A DNA stretch of 20,113 nucleotides from an uncultured Burkholderiaceae bacterium (GTDB taxonomy: Bacteria; Pseudomonadota; Gammaproteobacteria; Burkholderiales; Burkholderiaceae). This document shows, piece by piece, positions 7,155 to 15,393 of the stretch. How positions within the stretch are numbered: the stretch's first letter is position 1; the number at the start of each line of letters is the position of its first letter. The notes under the pieces are model-generated. The model had not been told where the DNA came from and did not search any database. It saw nothing but the letters and a program-made list of their open reading frames with translations. The position numbers were made by a program, and so were the translations under genes. The stretch spans positions 1 through 20,113 of the forward strand of contig CALMPB010000185.1 of assembly GCA_937871985.1 (NCBI GenBank), in the 5' to 3' direction.

Positions 7155-7244
7155 TAAACAGATAGCGAAGCCGTAGGCGGCCTCGGATTCCACCTCTATT
7201 CGCAGGCTGGTTTCAGCCATTTCTTAGTTCAGCCAGGAGTGTTT

Positions 7245-7655
7245 ATGCCAAGTCAAGTCAAGTACATCAATCCGGAAGGCGGTTGCCCTGCGCAAGGTCT
7301 GTATTCTCATATAGGCACTCCCGACGGGAAGCTGTTGTTCGTTGCCGGCCAGTTGTCGGTTGGCGACGACGGAAGCGTAGTGGGCAAAAACGATTTCAAG
7401 GCCCAGTTCAAGCAAATCTTCGACAATCTTGGCAAGGTGCTGAAGGGCGTCAATGGCGACTTCAACAATGTCGTCAAATTCACCACCTATATGGTTCGCT
7501 CGCAGGATCTGGAGCAGTTCATGGCGCTTCGCGCCGAATTGTTCCCCAAACTGTTCAAAGGCCCCGACTTCCCGCCCAATACACTCCTGGTCATCGACCG
7601 ATTGGTCAAAGAGGATTTCCTCATGGAGGTGGAAGCGGTCGTTCATATTGGATGA
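7245..7655 (+). CDS. Rid family (YjgF/YER057c/UK114) protein
   Basis: A 136-residue Rid-fold protein of normal length, expected to be a trimer with active sites at subunit interfaces. LFVAGQLSV (31-39), VVKFTTYMV (76-84) and MEVEAV (127-132) match the family. Aligned by eye with E. coli RidA, the catalytic arginine 105 corresponds to N112 here, while the glutamate near the end (E130) is kept. It therefore resembles the arginine-lacking Rid subgroups, which are not expected to hydrolyse enamines or imines as RidA does. The ATG at 7245 follows AGGAG by five bases; a GTG at 7239 lies inside that site and is rejected. First gene of the hydrolase and ABC operon. Some Rid proteins in ring-cleavage pathways are aminomuconate deaminases, which is only a possibility here. 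Confidence 0.92.
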   Translation: MPSQVKYINPEGGCPAQGLYSHIGTPDGKLLFVAGQLSVGDDGSVVGKNDFKAQFKQIFDNLGKVLKGVNGDFNNVVKFTTYMVRSQDLEQFMALRAELFPKLFKGPDFPPNTLLVIDRLVKEDFLMEVEAVVHIG

Positions 7656-7719
7656 CGCCTCGTTGCCGCTATCGCCAGGGCGGTAGCGGCTGAACCTCCG
7701 CATTACAGCAAGGAGAATC

Positions 7720-8544
7720 ATGTTCAAGACCGAACAATTCGAATTTGAGGGTTCCAAGGTTGCGTACCTTCATGGCGGTAGCGGCAGCCCGCTGCTGCTG
7801 CTTCATGGTTCCGGGCCCGGGGCCTCCAGCCTGGGCAACTGGAAGTCCGTCCTCGAGCCGTTGGCGGCACGTCACGAAATCTATGCGATGGATCTCATCG
7901 GTTTCGGGCAAAGCGGCAGGAAGCCGGCTCCGCCTTATTTCGACTATGGCCTGTGGGTCCGCCAGGCCGCCGAGATGCTGGGGCGCATCCCCGGCCGAAA
8001 AGTCGGGGTCATCGGCCACTCGCTTTCGGCATCCATAGCGCTGACCCTGGCCTCCCAGAGCCCAAAGTCGGTTGCCGTCATGACCACCGGGGCAATGGGG
8101 GCTCCGTTCGAGCTCAAGGAAGGCACTCGCCGCACCTGGACATGTCCCCGCAATCGTGAAGAGCTGGTTGCGGCCATCAGCGGTCTTATCTACGACGCGT
8201 CGGGTATCGACGAAAGCTATCTTCAAGGGCGCGAGAAGGTCATCTACGCGGAAGGCTATGCCGATTATTTCGACACCATGTTCGGCGGCGATCAGCAGCA
8301 ATACATCGATGCCGCCCTGTTGTCGGAAGGCACGCTGAAACGGATATCCCAGCCCGTATTGATGCTGCACGGACGTAACGACGATGCGTTCCCCGCCACC
8401 TGCACGGTTGAAATCGCAAAGGGTTTGGCCAATGCGGACGTCATGCTGTTGAACAAATGTTCGCACTCTGTGGCCGTTGAGCGGACAAGCACCTTTCTCG
8501 CTTTGGCGGAAGACTTCTTTACACGGCATCTCGAGAACGATTAA
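7720..8544 (+). CDS. Alpha/beta hydrolase, meta-cleavage-product hydrolase-like
   Basis: A 274-residue alpha/beta-hydrolase. The oxyanion-hole segment HGSGPGASS followed by NW (29-41) is typical of meta-cleavage-product hydrolases (MhpC/XylF/BphD type), which cut C-C bonds of ring-fission products. The triad is readable: S101 in GHSLS, D221 in HGRND, H249 in CSHSVAVER. Two departures are seen: the nucleophile elbow ends in serine instead of glycine, and the tryptophan that usually follows the catalytic histidine in this group is absent. It may therefore cleave an ester or amide instead. AAGGAG precedes the ATG. It lies 64 bp after the Rid gene and 19 bp before the amidohydrolase. No signal peptide. 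Confidence 0.92.
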   Translation: MFKTEQFEFEGSKVAYLHGGSGSPLLLLHGSGPGASSLGNWKSVLEPLAARHEIYAMDLIGFGQSGRKPAPPYFDYGLWVRQAAEMLGRIPGRKVGVIGHSLSASIALTLASQSPKSVAVMTTGAMGAPFELKEGTRRTWTCPRNREELVAAISGLIYDASGIDESYLQGREKVIYAEGYADYFDTMFGGDQQQYIDAALLSEGTLKRISQPVLMLHGRNDDAFPATCTVEIAKGLANADVMLLNKCSHSVAVERTSTFLALAEDFFTRHLEND

Positions 8545-8563
8545 CCAACCAGGAATTACAGTA

Positions 8564-9925
8564 ATGGCAAACAAAGGCTATATCCTGAAGGGAAAAGTGC
8601 TGGACGGTACGCTGAATCAACCCATCGAGAATGGCTTGGTTGTCACGGAAGGCGCGTATATTTCCTGGGTGGGAAGCGCTACCGATCTGCCTGCCCGGTT
8701 CAAGGCGGAAGAATACGAGGTCGTCGACCTGCCAGGGCGTTCGATCATGCCAGGCTTGGTCGATGCGCATACTCATATTTCCTTCGGCGAGTCGCGTTCC
8801 GAAGAAGAAAACGCCTTGTATACGCCTGTCGAGTTTCGCGCAATCAAGGCCATCTACAACGCCAATAAGGTGCTGCAGGCCGGCGTTACCAGCGCCTTCG
8901 ATGCGGCCACCACGTATGCGGTAGCCCAGGCGGTTCGGGATGCGATTGACAGCGGCATGTACCCAGGCCCGCGCTACACCGTTTCCGGCAAGCAGATCAC
9001 CAACCATCAAGGTCTTGAAGACGCTTTCCCAAGCGAAATGCAATTCCCTCCGGGGCAGGCGGCGGTGCTCGTGAAAACGAAAGACGACCTGGTGGAGGCG
9101 GTGCGGCTGCAGGTCAAGGACGGCGTCGATGCCATCAAGGTCTCCGGATCCAACGACAATCTCATCACGCCTGACATGGCTGATGTCTCCGCCTTTACGC
9201 TCGAAGAACTCAAGATCATCGCCGACGAAACACATCGGCTCGGCAAGATTTGCAGCATACACGCCCGCTCTCGTGTGTCGTCCCGGGATGCCGCCCTGGC
9301 GGGTTTCGACAACATCTATCATGCCTCTTATATCGATGACGAGGGCATAGAAGCCTGCCTGAAGTCCGGCAGCGTGATTACGCCCACGCTGACGCTGCTG
9401 GTCAATTTGATCGAAGCGAACCAGTCTAATGCGGGGGCTTCCAGCGGATCGGCTTTTCAGCGCGAAGTAAACGCCGCCCAGGAAAACCTTCGTAAAGCGC
9501 ATGACGCAGGAGTACCGATTATTGCCGGAAGCGAGAGCGGCTGGTCTCCGGTGCCTTATGGGCAATGGCATGCCCGCGAGATGGAAATATTCGTCACGTT
9601 GCTCGGCATGACGCCGCTACAGGCGATTCATTCCAATACGCTTGCCGCGACACGACTTCTTGCCCCTCGTTATCGAGACAAGGTTGGCAAGCTCGAGCCT
9701 GGACGCTACGCGGATATTCTGGTCGTGCCAGGCGACCCCTCGAAAGACATCACGCTTCTTCAGCGGCCAAGCCGGTTCGATTACATCTTGCAAGGAGGCA
9801 AACCCATCAATCGAACCCCTCCCGAGCCGCGCCGTCGTATGTGGTACGAAAGAACAAAAACATTCTTGTCGGGGCTTTATGTCTATGACGAGGAAAAAAG
9901 CCAGGGGCATTTCCTGCCCGAGTAG
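8564..9925 (+). CDS. Metal-dependent amidohydrolase (imidazolonepropionase-like)
   Basis: A 453-residue amidohydrolase-superfamily enzyme with the small beta-sandwich formed by both ends and a TIM barrel between. Metal ligands are visible: H69 and H71 in DAHTH, the carboxylated lysine candidate K192 in AIKVSGS, H233 in IHARS and H253 in YHASY. The final catalytic aspartate of the usual GTD motif appears as E324 in AGSESGWS. The subgroup also contains prolidase-like and imidazolonepropionase-like enzymes acting on cyclic or peptide amides. The start at 8564 has AGGA nine bases upstream; an in-frame start at 8477 would overlap the hydrolase gene. No signal peptide, so cytoplasmic. Its place beside the hydrolase and before the importer suggests it acts on the imported compound. 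Confidence 0.93.
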   Translation: MANKGYILKGKVLDGTLNQPIENGLVVTEGAYISWVGSATDLPARFKAEEYEVVDLPGRSIMPGLVDAHTHISFGESRSEEENALYTPVEFRAIKAIYNANKVLQAGVTSAFDAATTYAVAQAVRDAIDSGMYPGPRYTVSGKQITNHQGLEDAFPSEMQFPPGQAAVLVKTKDDLVEAVRLQVKDGVDAIKVSGSNDNLITPDMADVSAFTLEELKIIADETHRLGKICSIHARSRVSSRDAALAGFDNIYHASYIDDEGIEACLKSGSVITPTLTLLVNLIEANQSNAGASSGSAFQREVNAAQENLRKAHDAGVPIIAGSESGWSPVPYGQWHAREMEIFVTLLGMTPLQAIHSNTLAATRLLAPRYRDKVGKLEPGRYADILVVPGDPSKDITLLQRPSRFDYILQGGKPINRTPPEPRRRMWYERTKTFLSGLYVYDEEKSQGHFLPE

Positions 9926-9953
9926 AAAAAATCACCCCCCTTTTGGAGGACGT

Positions 9954-11030
9954 ATGAGACAAACTGGATTCTATCGCAAGTGTTTGCCGGTAGTGCTTGG
10001 CGCGCTGTTGGCATGGTCGGGGCATATGCTGCTGCCCTCCGGAACCGCATCCGCCGCGGAAGCCGATCGTTTGAAGGGCCTGGTTCAGCCATTGAAGGCC
10101 GAAAAGCCCTTTACCATGGGCGTTACCCTCGTCCATCTGCAGGACGATTTCTGGAAAGGCATCGCGTACGGCATTCAGGACGAAGCCAAGCGAAGCAACG
10201 TGAAGGTCATGCAGATTTCGGTTGCGGGCGCATATGGAAACGTGCGCGAGCAATTTGCGCAACTGGAAAGCCTCAAGTCGCGCGGGGCGGACTATGCCGT
10301 GGTGGGCGCCGCGAGCTTCGATGGTTACGATGCGGTGTTCAAGCAGTTGCAAAGCCATGGGACGAAAGTGCTGGCCGCCGGGATTCCCGTCAACAGCCCC
10401 AATGTAACCTTTGGCGTCGGTCAGGATGAAGCCGCAATAGGCACGACATTGGCAAAGGCGATATGCGCCGTCAAGCCGAAGTCGACCACGCTATCCATTC
10501 CGGGGCCAGCAGGCGCCGAGTGGGCCAGGCTGCGTTTTGAAGCGTTCAAGAAAGAGGCGGCGAAGTGCCCGGGGATGGTGGTCACGCCGGGCGCTTTTGG
10601 CGGCTCGCTTGACCTGGCCTACGGAATGTCGCAAGCATCCGACCTGTTGCTGAAGAATCCGGGCGCGGATTTCATCTACACGCCGGTCATTTCCCTTGGA
10701 ATGGGCGCCGCCCAGGCGGTTCGGCAGCAACGCAAGAACGTCAAGGTCGTTTCAAGCGCGATCATCAGGGAAGCATTGCCGATGATCAAGGACGGCCGCT
10801 TGCTTGCCGTGACTTCCGAACCGGGCATCTTGATGGGCCGGCTGCTGGTTCAATATGCGATCCGGGATCATGAGGGCAAGGCAATGCCCAATATGATCAA
10901 AGATAAAGCATTGCCTTATCCCTATCTGCTGACGCCGCCCCTTGCAATCACGCCGGAAAACATTGGCAGCTATTCTTTTGACGAATACGATATTCCTCCT
11001 AAGGGCTGGAACATCACTTCGTCCCAGTAA
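9954..11030 (+). CDS. ABC importer periplasmic substrate-binding protein (TorT/ribose-binding-like)
   Basis: A 358-residue exported protein with a signal peptide over roughly residues 1-35 (basic start, VVLGALLAW core, ASA cleavage motif). The mature protein has the type I periplasmic-binding fold of ribose- and LacI-like proteins: FTMGVTLVHLQDDFWKGI opening, SLKSRGADYAVVGAASFDGYD, then GVGQDEAAIGTTLAKA. The combination resembles TorT-type proteins more than classical sugar binders. The ATG at 9954 follows GGAGGA. A longer in-frame reading from 9642 overlaps the amidohydrolase and lacks a signal peptide at its start. It delivers an unknown ligand to the permease and ATPase encoded downstream. 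Confidence 0.92.
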   Translation: MRQTGFYRKCLPVVLGALLAWSGHMLLPSGTASAAEADRLKGLVQPLKAEKPFTMGVTLVHLQDDFWKGIAYGIQDEAKRSNVKVMQISVAGAYGNVREQFAQLESLKSRGADYAVVGAASFDGYDAVFKQLQSHGTKVLAAGIPVNSPNVTFGVGQDEAAIGTTLAKAICAVKPKSTTLSIPGPAGAEWARLRFEAFKKEAAKCPGMVVTPGAFGGSLDLAYGMSQASDLLLKNPGADFIYTPVISLGMGAAQAVRQQRKNVKVVSSAIIREALPMIKDGRLLAVTSEPGILMGRLLVQYAIRDHEGKAMPNMIKDKALPYPYLLTPPLAITPENIGSYSFDEYDIPPKGWNITSSQ

Positions 11031-11075
11031 TCGTTGCAACCCACTGCTTGTCCGCGATATCAATAGGGTGCCACC

Positions 11076-12635
11076 ATGCAGTTGACTGCTCAGAACGTGA
11101 ATACCTTCCAGGAACCGCATTCGTATGCCGCGCCGCTGCTGGCGCTTCGCGAAGTCTCGAAACGTTTCGGTGCGACCATTGCGTTGAATCAGGTCTCCAT
11201 GGAGTTCCGCACGGGGGAAATCCACTGCATTCTCGGCGAGAACGGGGCGGGAAAATCCACGGTGGGAAAAATAATAGCCGGGGTTCACGAGCCCAGCGAA
11301 GGTACGCTTTTGCTGAACGGGGCGGCGGTATCGTTCGCGGGCATTCAAGACTCTCGGGCCCAAGGCCTTGCCATGGTGTTTCAAGAGCTATCCCTTGCCC
11401 CGGACTTGTCGGTGCGGGCGAATTTGCGGCTTGGATCCAAGAAGGCTGGCGGCACCCTCAGCCTGCTTCGGCATCACGAAGAGGCCGCCGAGGCGCGCTC
11501 CATCCTTGAAAGCCTGGGGTGCCTGGTCGATGTGGAAGAGCCGGTCAAGAACCTGCCCGTGGCCTCGCAGCAGCTTATCGAGATTGCCAAAGCGCTGCTG
11601 CAGTGTCCGAATCTTGTCGTTCTGGACGAGCCGACCGCCATGCTGGGGGCCGGCGAGAAAGACCGGCTCTTTGGGGTCTTGCGCAAGCTGCGTGACGAGG
11701 GGAAAGCCTTGGTGCTTATCACGCATCACATCGACGACGTCATAGCCCTTGCCGACAGAGTAAGCGTCATGCGCAATGGAAGCCTGGTGGATTCCTTCCG
11801 CATGAATGAAAGCATAGACGAAGACAGCATTCTTGAGCGGCTCACTGGGGGCAAGCTTTCCAATACCGCGCGCGATGATCAAAAAATGTTTGATTGCCAA
11901 GAGACGCTACGCATCGAAAACCTGCGACTCAGGGATGGGTCGCCGGTGTCGGTGTGTGTGCGTTCCGGCGAGATCGTCGGCTTGTATGGCGTAGTAGGCT
12001 GCGGCGCAGAAGACATCATTGGGGCATTGTCGGGCTCGCAGCCAAACAGGAAGTTCAAGTTCTTTCTTGATGGGCAGCCGTTTGCGCCCAGCAACCCGGC
12101 GCGCGCCGCGGCGCATGGCGTTTCCTATCTGCCGTCGGGCCGGGCAAGCAACGGCATTTTTGCATCGCTATCCATCCGTGAAAACCTTTGTGTATCGATG
12201 CTGGAACGGATGGGGCGGTTTGGATTCGTATCCGGCAAGACGGAACGAGACGCCGCCCTTCAGTCCCTGCGGGAATTCGGCGTGAAGTATGCTGACATGG
12301 AAGCGCCCATCACATCGTTAAGCGGAGGGAACCAACAAAAAGTATTGATGGCCAGGGCCATGGCGCGTGCCCAGAAAGTGCTTGTATTGGAGGAGCCGAC
12401 CGCCGGCATCGACGTTGGCGCCAAACTGAGTTTGCACGAAAGGGTGCGTGAGCTGGCCCGGCATGGCGTTGCCGTGCTTCTGTTATCGAGCGATATGCTG
12501 GAAACGATTCAGCTTTGCGATACCGTTCATACCGTTTACGGAGGCCAGCTTGTGCGTCGCTACGACAAGCCCACGCTTGCCGACCAATGTGAAATAGTGT
12601 CCGACATACTCGGCCAAAAGACGCCGCATCACTAA
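11076..12635 (+). CDS. ABC importer ATP-binding protein, two-domain (RbsA/MglA type)
   Basis: A 519-residue duplicated ATPase of the sugar-type CUT2 family. Domain 1 has Walker A GENGAGKST (54-62), Walker B LVVLDEPTA (180-188) and an H-loop in LITHHIDD. Its signature reads LPVASQQ, with proline in place of the usual serine. Domain 2 (from about residue 275) has the typically degenerate P-loop GVVGCGAED without lysine, but a full LSGGNQQK signature and LVLEEPTAGID, as expected in this family. It powers import with the permease encoded next. The ATG at 11076 follows AGGGTG, 45 bp after the binding-protein stop. Confidence 0.95.
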   Translation: MQLTAQNVNTFQEPHSYAAPLLALREVSKRFGATIALNQVSMEFRTGEIHCILGENGAGKSTVGKIIAGVHEPSEGTLLLNGAAVSFAGIQDSRAQGLAMVFQELSLAPDLSVRANLRLGSKKAGGTLSLLRHHEEAAEARSILESLGCLVDVEEPVKNLPVASQQLIEIAKALLQCPNLVVLDEPTAMLGAGEKDRLFGVLRKLRDEGKALVLITHHIDDVIALADRVSVMRNGSLVDSFRMNESIDEDSILERLTGGKLSNTARDDQKMFDCQETLRIENLRLRDGSPVSVCVRSGEIVGLYGVVGCGAEDIIGALSGSQPNRKFKFFLDGQPFAPSNPARAAAHGVSYLPSGRASNGIFASLSIRENLCVSMLERMGRFGFVSGKTERDAALQSLREFGVKYADMEAPITSLSGGNQQKVLMARAMARAQKVLVLEEPTAGIDVGAKLSLHERVRELARHGVAVLLLSSDMLETIQLCDTVHTVYGGQLVRRYDKPTLADQCEIVSDILGQKTPHH

Positions 12636-12724
12636 CCGGCCCAGCCTCAGGAAGGGCGAATTCGATTCAAAACTATGTGCGCAGCTTTGCCGATGCGTTA
12701 TTTTCCTAACGAGAGACAACCAGT

Positions 12725-13708
12725 ATGCAAGGTTTAAGAATGGAATTACAAAAGGAGAGCGGAGTGGACATTGCAAGGCTGAAGCGTTTGGGCTCAAGCG
12801 CAATGCTTCCGTTTTTTATCGTTGCGATGGCCGTCGCGGCCACTATCGCCGAACCCAAGTTCGCTACCGTCGACAACCTGCTGAATCTTGCGACGCAAAT
12901 GATGCCTTTGCTAATCCTGGCGGTCGGACAGACATTCGCGATCATCAGCGGAGGCCTGGATTTATCCCTGGCGGCGGTCATGTCGCTGGCGGGTGTCATC
13001 GGCGTGCTGACAATGGCCGACTACGGCCCTTTCGCCGGCGTTGCCATGATGCTCGTCACGGGAATCGTCATGGGTTCTCTTTCTGGGGGCATTATTGCGT
13101 ACTTCGGCGTAAGTCCGTTGGTGGTGACGCTGGGAATTCTTTCTGTGGCGCAGGCAGGCGCGCTTATTTTGTCCAGCGGCGTGCCCATCTACAACATCGA
13201 CCAATCCTACGCCGGTGCGATAGGCTTCGGCACGCTGCTGGGCATTCCTTCCATGGTCTGGATAGGCGTGGCTTGCGCGATCGTCGGCGGCCTGGTCATG
13301 CGGCACACGGTTTTCGGCCGTCATGTGTATGCGGTCGGGTCCAGCGTATCGGCGGCCACCAAGTCGGGCGTGAACGTGAAGCTCACCACGGTGCTGGTCT
13401 ATGCGGCCAGCGGTTTGTGCGCGGCTTTGGGCAGCGTCGTGCTCACCGCCTGGGTCGGGTCGGCGCAGCCCGTTGCCGCGCCTAATCTGACACTGGAATC
13501 GCTGGCCGCCGTCGTGCTGGGCGGCGTCGCCTTGACAGGTGGGTCAGGGGGAATAATTCAGGCCGTCTACGGCGTGATCATCCTGAGCATGCTGTCCAAT
13601 ATCATGAATATGATAGGCGTGTCCGCGTACTACCAAACATTGGTGATCGGCGTCGTCATCATTATTGCCGTGATCCTGGATCGCCTGCGCACTGTTGCAG
13701 CGCGTTAA
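12725..13708 (+). CDS. ABC importer membrane permease (RbsC type)
   Basis: A 327-residue permease with about eight to ten hydrophobic segments. The family signature is visible: LNLATQMMPLLILAVGQTFAIISGGLDLS cut short here, then VVTLGILSVAQAG, and near the end LESLAAVVLGGVALTGGSG. It forms the inner-membrane channel of the importer, probably as a dimer. The ATG at 12725 is used; GAGAG lies upstream, and an alternative ATG at 12740 has AAGG before it. It follows the ATPase gene after 89 bp. Its stop codon overlaps the stop of the convergent downstream gene, leaving no room for a terminator. Confidence 0.94.
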   Translation: MQGLRMELQKESGVDIARLKRLGSSAMLPFFIVAMAVAATIAEPKFATVDNLLNLATQMMPLLILAVGQTFAIISGGLDLSLAAVMSLAGVIGVLTMADYGPFAGVAMMLVTGIVMGSLSGGIIAYFGVSPLVVTLGILSVAQAGALILSSGVPIYNIDQSYAGAIGFGTLLGIPSMVWIGVACAIVGGLVMRHTVFGRHVYAVGSSVSAATKSGVNVKLTTVLVYAASGLCAALGSVVLTAWVGSAQPVAAPNLTLESLAAVVLGGVALTGGSGGIIQAVYGVIILSMLSNIMNMIGVSAYYQTLVIGVVIIIAVILDRLRTVAAR

Positions 13709-14640
13709 TCCTCAAAGCGGACGGCCTTGAGGTGGTCTTGCGCGAACTGGAATAGGGGCGTGATGGTGTTGTTGGCATCGCCGCACAGGGGAATGGTCAG
13801 TTGCGGGGCGGTTTCGACTGAGCCGCCGTTGGTTTCGTCCGGATCGTAGGGTGTACCGTATCGGCGCAGTGCCGTCACGGTCTCGGTTCGGGATGCGTCG
13901 ATCTTGAAGCCTGCAGGCAGATAACGGGTCGGGTCGGCCGCGTTGATCAGGAAGTCCATGTCACCGAACAGGGGAACGTCTTTCAGAGGCAGGCAGGTGT
14001 TCAGGTCCTGCAGCATCCCCGATGGAAAGCTGTACAGGACGGCGCGATCGGCTGCCGGGGGGGCGTCCGGTTGGTTCTCCGGGGCCAGCGCGTCGGGCAG
14101 ATCGCCGTGGTAGCGCAGCACCAGGCCGCCGTCGTTGAGATACAGTCCTTGTTTTTTGGGGTTGTCGCTGTTCGGAACTGGTCCTTCGCTGGTGCCCAGG
14201 TCGGTCAGGGTCGGTTCGTCCTGGTTGAAGTCGGCGAGCAGGTAGCCGATCACGCCGTAATGGGGCGGTTGCAGATAGCGCTGCAGCACGACGAAGCCGT
14301 TGCGTTCGCCCGCCACCGACGGGCAGCCCAGGTTGCGGTCGACGATGCCGTTTTTCAGCAGATCGGTTTCCTGCGGGTATTCCGGGCCTTGGGGTTGTTG
14401 GTACAGTATCTGGCCGTTCAGTCTCAGCACCTGGCGGTAGTCGGTTTCCGCGCTGGATTCGCATTCGAACACGCCTTTGGGGGTATCCAGGCGCATGGAT
14501 TCGGCAAGGGCGGAACCCGGCAGGGCGGCAAGCCAGCCGGTTGCCAGCAGGCCAGCCAGGACGGGGGCCAGGGGCCGCAGCCGTCTGCGCGGTGACGGCC
14601 CGGCTTCGCAGGCCGCGTCCGAAAGACAATCACAGTTCAT
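13705..14640 (-). CDS. Exported hypothetical protein, last gene of envelope operon
   Basis: A 311-residue protein I do not recognise. After an unusual Cys-containing N-terminus (MNCDCLSDAAC), RRRLRPLAPVLAGLLATGW and a PGSALA cleavage site give a probable signal peptide ending near residue 46. The mature part is hydrophilic and has paired cysteines, for example around ECESS and LGCPS, that could form disulfides in the periplasm. The ATG at 14640 follows AGGAG by seven bases and overlaps the end of the SHOCT gene by 11 bp. The stop codon overlaps that of the convergent ABC permease gene. Function unknown; operon context suggests an envelope role. Confidence 0.85.
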   Translation of the reverse strand: MNCDCLSDAACEAGPSPRRRLRPLAPVLAGLLATGWLAALPGSALAESMRLDTPKGVFECESSAETDYRQVLRLNGQILYQQPQGPEYPQETDLLKNGIVDRNLGCPSVAGERNGFVVLQRYLQPPHYGVIGYLLADFNQDEPTLTDLGTSEGPVPNSDNPKKQGLYLNDGGLVLRYHGDLPDALAPENQPDAPPAADRAVLYSFPSGMLQDLNTCLPLKDVPLFGDMDFLINAADPTRYLPAGFKIDASRTETVTALRRYGTPYDPDETNGGSVETAPQLTIPLCGDANNTITPLFQFAQDHLKAVRFED

Positions 14641-14794
14641 TCAGGATCTCCTGTTTGCGGGATTCATAATCCTGGGCGCTGATCAGGCCCTGATCGAGCA
14701 GCATTTTCAATTGTCGCAGGCGAGTGGCCGTATCGCCGCTCGATGACGTCCCGCCCGGCGAAGGGGGCGCATGGCCGTGCAGGTCGAAGGTCAT
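14630..14794 (-). CDS. Small SHOCT-domain protein
   Basis: A 54-residue protein: a Gly/Ser/Pro-rich N-terminus followed by LRQLKMLLDQGLISAQDYES and KQEIL, the short helical SHOCT pattern (a leucine-rich helix, a GLIS turn, then E/D-rich helix ending in KKxxIL). SHOCT segments usually sit at protein termini and are thought to mediate oligomerisation. The ATG at 14794 overlaps the stop of the upstream membrane-protein gene (ATGA). The same frame stays open to 15673, but that part lies inside other genes and is not coding. Easily missed by gene callers because of its length. Confidence 0.8.
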   Translation of the reverse strand: MTFDLHGHAPPSPGGTSSSGDTATRLRQLKMLLDQGLISAQDYESRKQEILNEL

Positions 14795-15363
14795 GGGGAT
14801 CCGGCGCCGCTTTTCAGTTTTCGTGTCAGGGCGGCGAGGATATCGTCTGCTGAGGCCAGTCCGCCGAGTCCTGCACCGAGTCCTGTCGGGTTCTCGGCCT
14901 GATGACGCTTGGAGCGCAGGTACAGCAGCGTCAGCAGGACCCAGGCGCCCGCGCCGTAGATCAGGGTGGAGACGCCGATGGCCCTGAGGGTGACTTCTTC
15001 GACGCGGCCTTGGCGCTCGCAACGGATCGTATGGCTGGTGCCGCGTTGCCCAGGCTTGTAGGAATAGCTGCGGGACGTAATATCCATGTCGCCGTCGCAC
15101 AGCACGGGGGCCGCCACGGTCAGCAGGGGAGGATGAAGCGCCCCGCCGGCCGAGGCGATCATCAGGCCGATGAACAGGCTGACGGGGATCCGGAACCATT
15201 GGTGGCCGAGGAGTCGGGACAGGAACCGGTTGCGGACGGACAAGACCGCCGACAGGCCAGGGACGCGGCGGCGCAGGAAGAACCAGACCGCGAAGGGGAC
15301 GATCCAGGGCAGGACGATGCCCAGGATCGTGATGCCGGCGGCGATGTTGCTTTCGTCGTTCAT
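14791..15363 (-). CDS. Membrane protein with three predicted helices, function unknown
   Basis: A 190-residue protein with hydrophobic segments at about residues 10-30, 59-76 and 129-149. The loop between helices two and three contains C89 and C115, which could pair if the loop is periplasmic. The C-terminal tail is cytoplasmic-looking, with SKRHQAEN and GLASADDILAALTRKLK. The ATG at 15363 has AAGG at a slightly long distance. It lies 30 bp after the DUF4424-like gene and is coupled by ATGA to the SHOCT gene, so the two products may act together. I do not recognise the family. Confidence 0.82.
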   Translation of the reverse strand: MNDESNIAAGITILGIVLPWIVPFAVWFFLRRRVPGLSAVLSVRNRFLSRLLGHQWFRIPVSLFIGLMIASAGGALHPPLLTVAAPVLCDGDMDITSRSYSYKPGQRGTSHTIRCERQGRVEEVTLRAIGVSTLIYGAGAWVLLTLLYLRSKRHQAENPTGLGAGLGGLASADDILAALTRKLKSGAGSP

Positions 15364-15393
15364 AGAGCGTGCCTTGATAGGTTTTGCGTCCTG

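Larger units (their letters stand above)
6905..7244. other. AT-rich divergent regulatory region
   Basis: A 340-bp non-coding stretch between divergent gntR and the Rid operon. From about 6930 to 7160 it is strikingly A+T-rich compared with the GC-rich genes on both sides. It carries three operator-like TTGTATAAA motifs and a good leftward promoter. No small gene is evident. Confidence 0.8.

Noticed and set aside
9642..9953. N-terminal extension of the ABC binding protein
   Set aside because: It overlaps the amidohydrolase in another frame; the ATG at 9954 has GGAGGA upstream and begins a signal peptide.
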